From Saccharibacillus brassicae (lineage in GTDB: Bacteria > Bacillota > Bacilli > Paenibacillales > Paenibacillaceae): a stretch of DNA of 64,000 bases. Position 1 is the first letter of the stretch, and each line of letters starts with the position of its first letter. The notes beneath the pieces are model-generated. The model did no database searches. It was not told the origin of the DNA and saw nothing but the letters and a program-made list of their open reading frames with translations. The stretch spans positions 2,899,501-2,963,500 of the forward strand of contig NZ_CP041217.1 in NCBI RefSeq assembly GCF_006542275.1, read 5' to 3'. This document shows, piece after piece, positions 16,703-25,757 of the stretch. Position numbers and translations under genes: made by a program.

Positions 16703-18229
16703 TCAAGCTTCCGCCCGATAAGGCGGCGCTTCCGGTTTTTCTTTTTCCTGATAAAAAGCGTCGACGAAAATCTGGGCGTAATACGGGTCCCACTGCGTGC
16801 CTTTGCCTTCGGAGATGATCGAGATGGCTTTCTCCAGCGGCATGCCGCTGCGGTACGGCCGATCGGACGTCATCGCGTCGAAAGCGTCGGCGACCGCGAT
16901 GATGCGGCCGAACTTCGGAATGTCGGTGCCGGCCAGCCCGTCGGGATAGCCGTGCCCGTCGTAACGCTCGTGGTGCGAACGCACGCCGGGCAGCAGGGGT
17001 GCCATCATCTCCAGCGGCTCGACGCGTTTGAGGATCTCTTCGCCGAGCGCCGGATGCTTCTTGATCTGCTCGAACTCTTCGTCGGTCAGCCGGCCGTCCT
17101 TGAGCAGCACGTTGTCGCGCACGCCGATCTTGCCGATATCGTGCAGCAGCGCCGTCTTGTTCAGCAGGTCGAGCTCTTCGCGCCCGAGTCCGGCTCCGCG
17201 CCCGATCAGCATCGAATATTCCGCGACGCGCTGCGAGTGGCCGGCCGTGTACGTGTCGCGGGCGTCAAGCGCCGCGGCCAGCGTCGAGAAGTAACTTTGC
17301 AGCAGCTGTTCGTTGATCCGCTGGCGCTGCGACAGGCCCTGCACCATGTGGTTGAAGCCGGATACGAGCCGCGAGAACTCGTCCGAATACAGGTCCGACG
17401 CGCGTACGTCGAGATCGCCGGTTCGGACCGCGCGCAGCGATTGTTCGAGATTGGCGATCGGTTGGCGGACGCTCCGGCTGAGCAGCCAGGCCCCGAGCGA
17501 AGAGAAGAAGATGCCGAATACGAGAATGAGCGACGCCCACTGCCAGTAATCTTCGACGAGGGGCGAGCCGGTAACGGTCAGGCGGATCTGCGTGGCCAGC
17601 ACGAAAAAGAACAGCGGAAAAGCGCCGATCGAAAACGCGCTGAGCTGGAACTTGCGCTGCGTCGAGACGATAACCCGGCCGTCCAGCGATACCCGTTCGC
17701 CGTGCAGGCGCTCGCCGGTCTCGCTGACGAGCTGGAGCAGGGGACGGATCGCCTGGTCGGTCAGGAAATATTCGATCAGCGCGTGCATGCCCGCCACGAG
17801 GACGGCGCCGGAAGCGGCAATGCCGATGTAATAGACCGGAAGTTCGATCCAGCCGATGCGGATAAACCATAGGGTAAGCAGGATGGCGGGAACGGACAAG
17901 CCGAGCATATGCGGTCCCATGATGCGCAGGACGGACAGCGCGGGCAGCCGGTGGATCTGGACGTAGGCGTCCCGGATTTCGTCGAGCGACGGATGCTCCT
18001 TGAGGAACAGCCCGCGGATCGGGCGCACCTGCCGGGCGAACGTCAGCAGCTCGAGCGAGATCATTACCAGGAAGGAGACGAGCAGCACGATAAAGATGCG
18101 GTCAAATCCGCCGATCGGCAGTTTGAGCGCGGACGAAATCACGGCCCCTCCGACGCAGAGAACGGCCAGCACCGACCCGACGATGTAGTTCCGCACAAGC
18201 CGGCGTAAAAAGCGCCGGTATTCGGTCAT
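16703..18229 (-). CDS. Membrane-bound HD-GYP domain protein (probable c-di-GMP phosphodiesterase)
   Basis: This 508-residue protein has several membrane helices (about 14-34, 42-64, 104-125, 130-152, 195-215 and 225-250), a HAMP linker (about 250-303) and a C-terminal HD-GYP domain (about 310-490). Active-site motifs are intact: HSQRV, LLHDIGKIG, HHERYDGHGYPDGL and ADAFDAMTSDRPYR. HD-GYP enzymes linearise cyclic di-GMP, so this protein should lower the messenger in response to a membrane or external signal. AAAGAGGAA precedes the ATG. It is convergent with the TetR gene and has no operon partner. Confidence 0.9.
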   Translation of the reverse strand: MTEYRRFLRRLVRNYIVGSVLAVLCVGGAVISSALKLPIGGFDRIFIVLLVSFLVMISLELLTFARQVRPIRGLFLKEHPSLDEIRDAYVQIHRLPALSVLRIMGPHMLGLSVPAILLTLWFIRIGWIELPVYYIGIAASGAVLVAGMHALIEYFLTDQAIRPLLQLVSETGERLHGERVSLDGRVIVSTQRKFQLSAFSIGAFPLFFFVLATQIRLTVTGSPLVEDYWQWASLILVFGIFFSSLGAWLLSRSVRQPIANLEQSLRAVRTGDLDVRASDLYSDEFSRLVSGFNHMVQGLSQRQRINEQLLQSYFSTLAAALDARDTYTAGHSQRVAEYSMLIGRGAGLGREELDLLNKTALLHDIGKIGVRDNVLLKDGRLTDEEFEQIKKHPALGEEILKRVEPLEMMAPLLPGVRSHHERYDGHGYPDGLAGTDIPKFGRIIAVADAFDAMTSDRPYRSGMPLEKAISIISEGKGTQWDPYYAQIFVDAFYQEKEKPEAPPYRAEA

Positions 18230-18380
18230 TGAGATTCCTCTTTTCTAAAAAAAGCTGAAAACAAAGTTCACTCTTGTTATCGGCCGGAGGTGCCGCGTCC
18301 GTTACAGCAAAGAGGGTAGAGATCGACAAGAATGAACGGGGCGGAGGAATCGGGCGGCGCGTCGGCGTCGAAAAAGGGGA

Positions 18381-18818
18381 TTACCGGTAGTTGTCGACGC
18401 TTGCCATCAGCGTTCGAATCGTTTCGTTGAGCGTGTTGATCTGCTGCAGGTCAAGCCCGCTCGATTCGATCATGGAAGTGGGGATGCAGCTTGCGCGGTC
18501 TTGGAGTTCGCGGCCTTTGTCGGTAATGCGCACGGTAACGATCCGTTCGTCTTCCAGCGAGCGGCTGCGTTCAAGCAGACCGGACGCTTCCATTCGCTTG
18601 AGCATCGGCGTGAGCGTACCCGAATCGAGGCTGAGCACCTGGCTCAGTTCCTTGATGCTGCTCTCTTCGCAATCCCAGAGGACGAGCAGGACCAGATATT
18701 GGGGGTAAGTCAGATTCAGATCGTCGAGCAAAGGCCGGTACATCCGGAAAATGGCCCGGGAACAAGCGTAAAGCGAAAAACAGAGGTGGGAGTCGAGCGC
18801 GAGCCGTTGTTGATCCAT
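18381..18818 (-). CDS. ohrR: Organic hydroperoxide-sensing MarR repressor OhrR
   Basis: OhrR represses peroxide-detoxifying ohr genes and is released when its N-terminal cysteine is oxidised by organic hydroperoxides. The 145-residue product keeps the OhrR signature: LCFSLYACSR with reactive Cys13, LNLTYPQYLVLLVLW, and LDSGTLTPMLKRMEASGL in the recognition helix. Additional cysteines (Cys19 and two further on) could form disulfides. The start at 18818 has AAAGGAT upstream; an earlier in-frame ATG at 18845 has no such site. No ohr peroxidase gene is adjacent, which is unusual. Confidence 0.88.
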   Translation of the reverse strand: MDQQRLALDSHLCFSLYACSRAIFRMYRPLLDDLNLTYPQYLVLLVLWDCEESSIKELSQVLSLDSGTLTPMLKRMEASGLLERSRSLEDERIVTVRITDKGRELQDRASCIPTSMIESSGLDLQQINTLNETIRTLMASVDNYR

Positions 18819-18840
18819 AACGTAACCGATCCTTTCGTTC

Positions 18841-18851
18841 ATCAAATTGAT
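18841..18851 (-). promoter_or_regulatory. Possible OhrR operator
   Basis: ATCAAATTGAT is an 11-bp palindrome 23 bases before the ohrR start codon in AT-rich DNA. OhrR sites are AT-rich palindromes built on CAATT/AATTG, so autoregulation is possible. The similarity is short. Confidence 0.35.
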
Positions 18852-18997
18852 AGATTCTTTAGCATTTTATATTTCGAACAACATAATTGCAATAAACTAT
18901 ACGCCAGAATCGAAAAAAATCCAATATATCGCTATATTTCGGTAAAGTTCGACAAAAATTGAAGAGTGCAGGGACGAAAGAAAAAAGCCGACGCGCG

Positions 18998-19023
18998 AAA
19001 AAACAGACCGCCGCGGCGGTCTG
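18998..19023 (-). terminator. Intrinsic terminator for the exported protein gene
   Basis: CAGACCGCCGCGGCGGTCTG is a self-complementary stem followed, on the minus strand, by a run of six T. Confidence 0.88.
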
Positions 19024-19062
19024 CCGGTAACGGCCGACCCGGTACAAATCGGGATCGGCGCG

Positions 19063-19602
19063 TTATTTAAGGTTGTTCACGTAAGTCTGGAAGCGGGTGG
19101 TGAAGACGTCCAGCTTCGCTTTGCCCGATTTGAGCTTCGCTTGTCCCTGCTTGTACGTGGTCCAGTTGATCTTCGCCCCGTACAGCGATTTCTTCATCAG
19201 CTGCATGCCCTGAAGCTGGAGCGAAGCGCCCTGGAGGTAATAAGCGTGGAGGTCGGACAAGGTCTTGCCCGCCGGCTTGATCTGCTTCAACTGGTAATAG
19301 AACTTGCTGTAGTTCGGGATGATGACGTTGTTCATGGCTGTGTACACGTCTTTGCGATTGGCCGCCGATACGTAGCCGACCGCGTTGAACGCGTCCGCCG
19401 CCTTGTCTTCGTACTGTACGATCGCGTCCATGCGATCCATATAATCGCGCGCTTCGATCTGCTCGGGACTGGCTTCCGTTTGTTCCTGCGGCGCAGGGGC
19501 GGTAGAAGCGGCCGGAGCAGCCGGAGCCGCGAAAGCCGAAGCCGGCAGAGCCGCGGAGCTCAGCAGGGCAAGGGAGAGAAACAGCGATCCCCATTTTTTC
19601 AT
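19063..19602 (-). CDS. Exported protein of unknown function
   Basis: This 179-residue protein has a clear signal peptide (about 1-26, cleaved after ASAFA) and an Ala/Pro-rich linker (27-45). A mostly helical region follows, with Tyr/Lys-rich helices such as NYSKFYYQLKQIKP and GASLQLQGMQLMKKS. No family is recognised. CAGGAGGTC precedes the ATG. It follows the gene that ends at 19679 on the same strand by 76 bases, and the two may be cotranscribed. Confidence 0.75.
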   Translation of the reverse strand: MKKWGSLFLSLALLSSAALPASAFAAPAAPAASTAPAPQEQTEASPEQIEARDYMDRMDAIVQYEDKAADAFNAVGYVSAANRKDVYTAMNNVIIPNYSKFYYQLKQIKPAGKTLSDLHAYYLQGASLQLQGMQLMKKSLYGAKINWTTYKQGQAKLKSGKAKLDVFTTRFQTYVNNLK

Positions 19603-19678
19603 CAGTGAACGACCTCCTGTGGGATAGGCGATTGGGATTGGGCGATTCGGGCAAAGCTTGTGCGGCGGGTTCCGGCGC

Positions 19679-20377
19679 TTACGGTCTGCCGGGACGGGTC
19701 TGGCGGCTGTCGACTTTGCTCTGCAAATAGTCGAAATCTCCGCGCAGCCGGTCGCGCACGGACTGTTCTTCCTCGAACGAGCCGCGGTTGGCGCGCTCGC
19801 GCAGTTCGCTGCGGATACTCTCGCGCAGCGCGTCGTCCGCCGATTCGGTCTCGAACGCGCCGTGGCGTTCTTCCCATTCGCTGCGAATGGCGCGCGCGTT
19901 CATCACCTCGTAGGCGACCAGCGCGGCGTCTTTGCGCACGACGGCGCTCGCTCCGAGCGCGTTCAGCCGGCTGCTGAGGCTGATCTCGTTATGTTCGCGT
20001 ACAAGCGCAAGCAGCGACCATTCGTTCTCGTTGAGCTTCGCGGCGATCGCGCCCAGCATCCCGAATTCGTCGACGATTCGGGCCGCGTTCAGGTCGGCGT
20101 CCAGCAGCGGACCGGCATAACCGCCGATCAGCGTGCCGATCGGTCCGCCCATGACGGACACGATCGAATCGATCAGATCGTTCGTGAGATGGTCCGGCCC
20201 GGTCTCGTCTTCCGCGAAGCGTTCATCGCGTTCCCGTCCGATCCGGCCGGACGTCTTGCGCAGGACGGCAGCCTGAAGCACCGAGTAGTCGTCCGTCACC
20301 GGGTGTTCCCGGAAGCGTTCGAGCACCGCGGCCAAAGGCTCCTCCTGCTTGAAAGTCGTGAATACGATATGATCCAT
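19679..20377 (-). CDS. DUF1269-like protein
   Basis: This 232-residue protein begins with a short beta strand (MDHIVFTTF) and a helix. A Gly-rich stretch follows (about 75-90, GGPIGTLIGGYAGPLL), then NEWSLLALVRE, and a long charged helical C-terminus (about 150-232). The order of strand, glycine-rich loop and 'aivalv'-type strand recalls DUF1269 proteins, but the match is loose and the C-terminus is additional. AAAGGATGG precedes the ATG. Function unknown. Confidence 0.6.
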   Translation of the reverse strand: MDHIVFTTFKQEEPLAAVLERFREHPVTDDYSVLQAAVLRKTSGRIGRERDERFAEDETGPDHLTNDLIDSIVSVMGGPIGTLIGGYAGPLLDADLNAARIVDEFGMLGAIAAKLNENEWSLLALVREHNEISLSSRLNALGASAVVRKDAALVAYEVMNARAIRSEWEERHGAFETESADDALRESIRSELRERANRGSFEEEQSVRDRLRGDFDYLQSKVDSRQTRPGRP

Positions 20378-20559
20378 GGCGAAATCCCATCCTTTCGTCG
20401 TGACCGGGCCTGTCGGTATCCGGACTTCCCTACTCTTTTATAAAGTTCTTTTTTGCGTTTCAATCAGCGGCTGTACTAAAATGAATAAGGAATCGCGTCG
20501 ATCGCGTGCGCGAGGACAAGGTTTGGAAAACAGGCATAAGATTTCAAGGAAGCAGGGGG

Positions 20560-21807
20560 ATGACAATGGGATCTAAAAATTTGGCCGGAATCTCGCTGAT
20601 CGTGATGGCCGCAGGCTTCGTGATCAGCTTGTTCCTGCCCGAGAACGTATGGACGTTCCTGCTGATCGGCGGCTTCGAAGCCGGTCTCGTCGGGGGCCTG
20701 GCGGACTGGTTCGCCGTGACGGCATTGTTCCGGCATCCGCTGGGCATTCCGATCCCGCATACGTCTCTGCTGCTCAAGAATAAGAGCCGCATCGTGGAGT
20801 CGCTCGTCTCCGCGATGGAGACGCAGCTGCTCAATAAAGAGAGCATCATCCGGCAGCTGCGCAAGCTCAACCTCATTCACAGCGCTTCGCGCATGCTGAC
20901 CCGCCTGATGGCCCGCAAGCGCACCCGGCTGCAGGTGCTCGATTACGCGGCGGAAGCGATCGCCAAGCTGCCGCTCGACAAAGCGGTCGAGCCGGTGCGG
21001 GAAGCGGCGGAGAATTACATCCGCGGCATGGACGCGGCGGGTCTTGCCGACCGCGCGCTTACCAAAGTGCTGAACGACAGCTACGAGATCAAGCTGTTCG
21101 ATTACGCGCTCGGCGAAGCGAGAGCGTGGGCGGCGCGTCCGGAGACGAAGGACACGATGGGCACGCTCGCGATGGAGCAGCTGTCCAACGCGAAAGTCGG
21201 CGGATTTACCGGGTTCGCTTTCCAGGCGTTCGCGGGCATGGTGAACGAAGACAAGCTTGGCTCCATGATCCAGACGATGCTCGTGGCGGGCATCGATTCG
21301 CTGCTTGATCCTTACGGCGAACAGCGGCTGGCGATTTTGCGCGAAGTGCGCGTGAAGCTGTTCGAAGCGGTCGGCGACGAAGAGAAGCTGGAATACGTGC
21401 GCGGTCAGGTGCTGGAAGTGCTGCACGAAGAAGCGACCGCCGCCTTCATCCGCGAGAATCTGGAGAAGCTGCGCGAATTCGCGCTGGCCAAAACGGAGGA
21501 AGAGCGCGTCAACGGCGGGCGGATCGTGTTCCGCCTGTACGCGGCTGCCGTTCGCGGCATCGCATCCGATCCGGAGCGGATCGAAATGTGGGAAGAGAAG
21601 ACGCGCGGCGCGATCGTGCAGCTCGCCGAGAGCAACCATTACCGGATCGGCCAGCTGGTGCGCGACAACGTGGACCGGATGGACGATGCGCAGCTCGTGG
21701 AGATGCTCGAAGACAAGATCGGCAAAGATTTGCAGTGGATTCGCGTCAACGGCGCGGTGTGCGGTTTCCTCGTCGGGATCGTGCTGTCCGTTATTCAATT
21801 GTTCTGA
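20560..21807 (+). CDS. DUF445 family membrane protein
   Basis: This 415-residue protein has two closely spaced N-terminal helices (about 8-45) carrying the family hallmark GFEAGLVGGLADWFAVTALFRHPLG, followed by IPHTSLL. A long helical cytosolic or extracytosolic region comes next, then a single C-terminal helix (about 395-413). DUF445 proteins are widespread in Bacillales and their function is unsettled. Two starts are possible, 20560 and 20566; GCAGGGGG fits the second slightly better. A strong terminator follows. Confidence 0.85.
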   Translation: MTMGSKNLAGISLIVMAAGFVISLFLPENVWTFLLIGGFEAGLVGGLADWFAVTALFRHPLGIPIPHTSLLLKNKSRIVESLVSAMETQLLNKESIIRQLRKLNLIHSASRMLTRLMARKRTRLQVLDYAAEAIAKLPLDKAVEPVREAAENYIRGMDAAGLADRALTKVLNDSYEIKLFDYALGEARAWAARPETKDTMGTLAMEQLSNAKVGGFTGFAFQAFAGMVNEDKLGSMIQTMLVAGIDSLLDPYGEQRLAILREVRVKLFEAVGDEEKLEYVRGQVLEVLHEEATAAFIRENLEKLREFALAKTEEERVNGGRIVFRLYAAAVRGIASDPERIEMWEEKTRGAIVQLAESNHYRIGQLVRDNVDRMDDAQLVEMLEDKIGKDLQWIRVNGAVCGFLVGIVLSVIQLF

Positions 21808-21818
21808 TTCCACGCCCG

Positions 21819-21866
21819 AAAAGCTTGTCGGACGTACGCCTCGGCGTACCCGGCAAGCTTTTTTTT
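21819..21866 (+). terminator. Intrinsic terminator after the DUF445 gene
   Basis: AAAAGCTTG...CAAGCTTTT forms the outer stem, with a partly paired interior (CGG/CCG, GTAC) and a run of eight T. Confidence 0.85.
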
Positions 21867-22056
21867 GGCGTTGGCGCGCTGCTTCGGCAGAAAGGCGCCG
21901 GCGAAGGCGGGACGCGGGATTGGAGCCCGGTTATCAATTTGCTTGGCAGAAATTCGGAGACTTTGGCAACTTTTCTCTTGTTTCATGCGTCAGTTACTAA
22001 GATTAAAGAAAAAAGAGATCCAAAAAATCCAACCGAGCTTTCGGAAGGGAGAATGA

Positions 22057-24741
22057 ATGACAATGAACAAGAAGAAAAAAATCAGTGCAGCTTTGCTTGC
22101 GGGGGCTCTGCTCATGCCTGCGGCGCTTCCTCATCCTGCAGACGCGGCAACCAATATCAAAATTTTCATTGACGGGGTCGAACTGAAATCGGCCCAGCCT
22201 CCGATTGCCCAGGGCAGCCGGACGCTCGCTCCCCTGCGCAGCATTTTCCAGGGATTGAACGCGCAGGTGAACTGGAACCAGAAGACCCAGACGATCACCG
22301 CCTACAAAGGCAGCAACACGATCGTGCTCAAGATCGGCTCCAAAGCCGCCACGGTCAACGGACGGAGCGTCACGCTCGACGTGCCGGCCAAAGCGATCAA
22401 GGGCAACACGGTCGTGCCGCTGCGCTTCATCGGCGAATCGCTCGGCCAGGACGTTCGCTGGAACGCCGCTTCGCAGAGCGTCATCATCACGACGACGGCC
22501 GAGCTGACGGCTCCGTCTTCCGTCACGGCCCGCAGCCTCGGCCAGTACGGCGACGGACGCGACCTGCAGGTCTCGTTCACGAAGTCCGCGGACGAAGCCT
22601 ACGTCGACCATTACCGCCTGTTCGTGGTGAAGTCGGGCACGCCGTTCACGGCGGCGCAGGCCAAATCGGCCGCGAACAACTACACGACCGTGCTGCCTAC
22701 GGGCGCCAACCAGAACGTGACGCTCACGTCGAGAACGACGGACAGCACGGGCGAGACGCTCAAAGCCGGTCAGGCCTACCAGGTCTACGCGGCAGCCATC
22801 GGCAACAACTATGCCGGCGGACAAGTTGAACTCTCTTCGGCTTCTTCGGCCGTCACGCTGAGCGGCGGCACGGCCGTCGGTACGGCGACCGCCGTCAAAG
22901 CGGCCGACGTCGGCGACTACCGCGACGGACGCGACCTGACGGTCAGCTTCGCCAAAGCCCAGGACGAGACGGGCCTGTCCGGCTACCGCGTCTTCGTCGT
23001 AAGAACGTCCGACGCGGCCTCGTTCAACCTGGCGGCGGCGAATGCCGTGCCGGCGCAGAACTATACGACGGTCGCGAAGGGACCGGCTTCGCCGAGCGTA
23101 ACGCTGACCGCGCAGAGCCGCGATACCGCGGGCAATCCGCTTCAGAACGGCGTGCCGTACACGACCTTTGTCATGGGCGTGAGCGCTTCGAACACGGCGG
23201 CGAACAACACGCTGTCCGGCGGATCGGCTTCGGTGACGCTCGCGACGTCCGGTTCCGACGTATCCGCGTCGAACGTAGCCTTGAGCGACGTGAGCGATTA
23301 CGGGGACGGACGCGATCTTCGCGTAGCGTTTGACCGCGCCGCGAACGAAGCCAACGTCAGCCAGTACCGCGTGATGGTCGTGAAGGATGCCAAAGCGGCT
23401 TCGTTCAACATCAACTCGGCCAACGCGACTACCAGCGCCAACTATACCGCCATCAACAAGACCGGCGGCAACCTGGCCCAGACGCTGAACGCTTCCGCCC
23501 GCGACAGCGACGGGGACGCGATCCGCAACGGCACTGCTTACCGCGTGTTCGTCCTGACGGTAGGTTCGGGCACGTCGACCAGCACGAACGTGCTGTCGGG
23601 CGTCTCGCAGCCGATTACGCTCGGCGGCAACAACGTCGGCACGGCGTTGACTCCGTCGCTTAGCGATTCCGGCAACTCCGGAGACGGCCGCGACCTGCTC
23701 GTGACGTTCGGCCGCGCTTCCGACGAGAGCAGCATTTCGGAATACCGCGTTCTGGTCGTGAAATCGGCCAGCGCTTCGAACTTCAATCTGGCTTCGGCCG
23801 TAAGCGTGCCGGCCGCCAACTACACCGTGCTGCCGCGCACCGGTTCGAACCAAAGCACGTTCCTGAACGCGGCGACCCGCGACGTGAACGGCGAACCGAT
23901 CCGCAACGGCGTCGCTTACCGCGTGCTCGTGCTGTCGGTCGGCAGCGGCGCCTCGAACTCCAGCGCCAACTTCGCTTTGTCGGGCGCTTCGAACGCCGTG
24001 ACGCTGTCGAACGGTTCCGCCGTGGCGGGCGCGACGAACGTCGCCGCTGCCGTCAACAGCTCGACGGGCAACGCGAGCGACGTGGAAGTGACGTTCAACC
24101 GCTCCGCGAACGAGGCGGACGTGAACGAATACCGCATCCTGGCCGTGCCTTCGAACCAATCCGGTTCATATAACCTGGCCAATGCCAATGCGGCCACGTC
24201 TTATACGCCGGTCGCGACGACGGGCACAGGTCCGATCCGCCAGGCGCTTAACGCCGGCAGCCGCGACGTGAACGGCGGCGTTATCTCGAACAACGGCTCT
24301 TACCGCTTCTTCGTCCTGACCGTGTCCAAGACCGGCGCCAACGTGCTGTCCGACCGTTCGAACGAAGTCTCGCTGAGCGAAGCCGGCGTGCCGGCGGCGA
24401 CGAACGTCAGAACGTCCGCCAGCGGCCCTGCGGTAACGGTAAGCTTCACGCCTCCGACCAACGCGGCAGGCACGGCTTACTACAACGTGATGCTCGTACC
24501 GACGACCAGCGCGGCCAACTTCACCGTAGGCCAGGCGAACGCCGTACCGGCGTCGAGCGCCAAATATTCGAGCGGCGGCAACGTGACCTTCACGGTCAAC
24601 GCCGACCGTGACGCGTTCAACAATCCGCTGCAGGCCGGCGTGCAGTATCGCGCGTTCGTCCTCTCGGTCGCCGACGGCGTTCGCGCCACCGGCAACGCGC
24701 TGTCCGAGAACGTCAACAACGATTTCTCCCTGACGAACTAA
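22057..24741 (+). CDS. Secreted protein: copper amine oxidase-type N-terminal domain plus six repeats
   Basis: This 894-residue exported protein has a signal peptide at residues 1-31 (basic MNKKKK start, cut near HPADAA). Residues 33-150 form the copper-amine-oxidase N-terminal-like domain common in Paenibacillaceae surface proteins (SRTLAPLRSIFQGL, TVNGRSVTLDVPAK, VVPLRFIGESLG). Six repeats of about 105-125 residues follow. Each starts with a strand pattern like YGDGRDLQVSF, then YRVFVVK and a Tyr-x-Val-Phe-Val-Leu strand, suggesting fibronectin-type-III-like folds. No cell-wall anchor, catalytic motif or copper site is visible. A role in surface structure or binding is inferred only from this architecture. 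Confidence 0.85.
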   Translation: MTMNKKKKISAALLAGALLMPAALPHPADAATNIKIFIDGVELKSAQPPIAQGSRTLAPLRSIFQGLNAQVNWNQKTQTITAYKGSNTIVLKIGSKAATVNGRSVTLDVPAKAIKGNTVVPLRFIGESLGQDVRWNAASQSVIITTTAELTAPSSVTARSLGQYGDGRDLQVSFTKSADEAYVDHYRLFVVKSGTPFTAAQAKSAANNYTTVLPTGANQNVTLTSRTTDSTGETLKAGQAYQVYAAAIGNNYAGGQVELSSASSAVTLSGGTAVGTATAVKAADVGDYRDGRDLTVSFAKAQDETGLSGYRVFVVRTSDAASFNLAAANAVPAQNYTTVAKGPASPSVTLTAQSRDTAGNPLQNGVPYTTFVMGVSASNTAANNTLSGGSASVTLATSGSDVSASNVALSDVSDYGDGRDLRVAFDRAANEANVSQYRVMVVKDAKAASFNINSANATTSANYTAINKTGGNLAQTLNASARDSDGDAIRNGTAYRVFVLTVGSGTSTSTNVLSGVSQPITLGGNNVGTALTPSLSDSGNSGDGRDLLVTFGRASDESSISEYRVLVVKSASASNFNLASAVSVPAANYTVLPRTGSNQSTFLNAATRDVNGEPIRNGVAYRVLVLSVGSGASNSSANFALSGASNAVTLSNGSAVAGATNVAAAVNSSTGNASDVEVTFNRSANEADVNEYRILAVPSNQSGSYNLANANAATSYTPVATTGTGPIRQALNAGSRDVNGGVISNNGSYRFFVLTVSKTGANVLSDRSNEVSLSEAGVPAATNVRTSASGPAVTVSFTPPTNAAGTAYYNVMLVPTTSAANFTVGQANAVPASSAKYSSGGNVTFTVNADRDAFNNPLQAGVQYRAFVLSVADGVRATGNALSENVNNDFSLTN

Positions 24742-24793
24742 CAGGCGCGGAGGAAGCGCAGACCGCGCAGAAGGCGGTCTCCCGCTTCGCCAG

Positions 24794-24830
24794 GAAGCTT
24801 CCGGATATAGTCCGGAAGCTTCTTTTTTTT
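24794..24830 (+). terminator. Intrinsic terminator
   Basis: GAAGCTTCCGGA and TCCGGAAGCTTC surround a five-base loop and are followed by eight T. Confidence 0.93.
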
Positions 24831-25297
24831 GCGTATCGAATCGCAGCGGCAGCGCCCGGCGCCCAAAAAAAAGGATTGTAAGCAAGCAGGCGATGTCCTA
24901 AACTGGTCACATCGGAAATCCCGTCGGCAACCGGCAGACCCGCTTTTGAACTTATTTTCGCTCTCGTTCGGTCGTGTACTTCGTCTCCGCATGATCGGAT
25001 CGTGGCGCCGCTGACCAAGCTGACGCGCGAGAGGCGGGGCGTCGAGAGCCGCGACCTGACGCCCCGATCGATCGCATGCGCGGTTCCGCTGCGGAGCCGG
25101 AGCGAATGGTCGACCGGTTCAAAGTCGGCGAACCGGACCGGACCGTGTAAGCTTGGAAGCCGAAGCCGGACGGTCCCGACAGCGGGTCGTCCGGCTTTTG
25201 CCGTTTGTCACGTCTGGCCGGCTATATTATAATGAAAGTCGGTTCGATTTTCATCGTATTTCATCGTTCACGACTCTAAACCGAAGGGAAGACTCCG
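24831..25297. other. Intergenic region without a supported gene
   Basis: The only possible coding here is a 24-codon frame (25076-25150, ending VGEPDRTV) without a good ribosome binding site. It stands directly before a strong terminator, so a short transcript or a gene remnant is possible. Confidence 0.4.
25163..25199 (+). terminator. Intrinsic terminator without an assigned upstream gene
   Basis: AAGCCGGAC pairs with GTCCGGCTT and the inner GTCCC/GGGTC extends the stem; TTTT follows. The nearest upstream annotated gene already has its own terminator. Confidence 0.75.
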
Positions 25298-25642
25298 ATG
25301 CTGCCGATTCAACCGCAAGCCGTCCAAGAGCTGTTGGACAAATTGAAAAACCGCGAGCTCTACCTGCATCTTGAGCTCACCAACGGCGCCTATACGTTCG
25401 AGCAAGACCGTTCGAAGCTCGTCGCTTCGAACATGATCCGCAACGTCAAAGTCAGCTACTCGAACGGCTCGATCTCCGGAACCGGTCCTTACCGGGTTGG
25501 CCTGAAGATGCCGGAAGGCTGGATCTACGCCGAAGGACTGACGCATTACGAAGAAAGCGAGACGGAACGGGCCGTTCTCGCCGGCAACGACCGCGACGGC
25601 AAACTGGTCGTCAGCCTCATGCTGAGCCCGGAACCTTTCTAA
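25298..25642 (+). CDS. yojF: YojF family protein (DUF1806)
   Basis: This 114-residue protein aligns with B. subtilis YojF: YLHLELTNGAYTFE near the start, NVKVSYSNGSISGTGPYRVGLK in the middle, then GWIYAEGLTHYE and a C-terminal KLVVSLMLS. YojF has no established enzyme activity, but its gene is typically next to the bacillithiol deacetylase gene bshB2 (yojG), as here. GAAGGGAAG precedes the ATG. The 115-base gap to the next gene and shared direction suggest an operon. Confidence 0.88.
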   Translation: MLPIQPQAVQELLDKLKNRELYLHLELTNGAYTFEQDRSKLVASNMIRNVKVSYSNGSISGTGPYRVGLKMPEGWIYAEGLTHYEESETERAVLAGNDRDGKLVVSLMLSPEPF

Positions 25643-25757
25643 GCATGATTCGGCGGCTCCGGGCCGCCTCGTCCGCTGCGACCTTTACGCTTCACGTTCA
25701 CACTGTCATTCCATCAAAGCGGCTTGCGCCGCATTCGGAAAGGAGCGGGTACATCCC

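Noticed and set aside
22003-24159. Minus-strand open frame of 718 codons opposite the repeat protein gene
   Set aside because: Arg/Val/His-rich shadow without start signals. It crosses the promoter and signal peptide region of the real gene.
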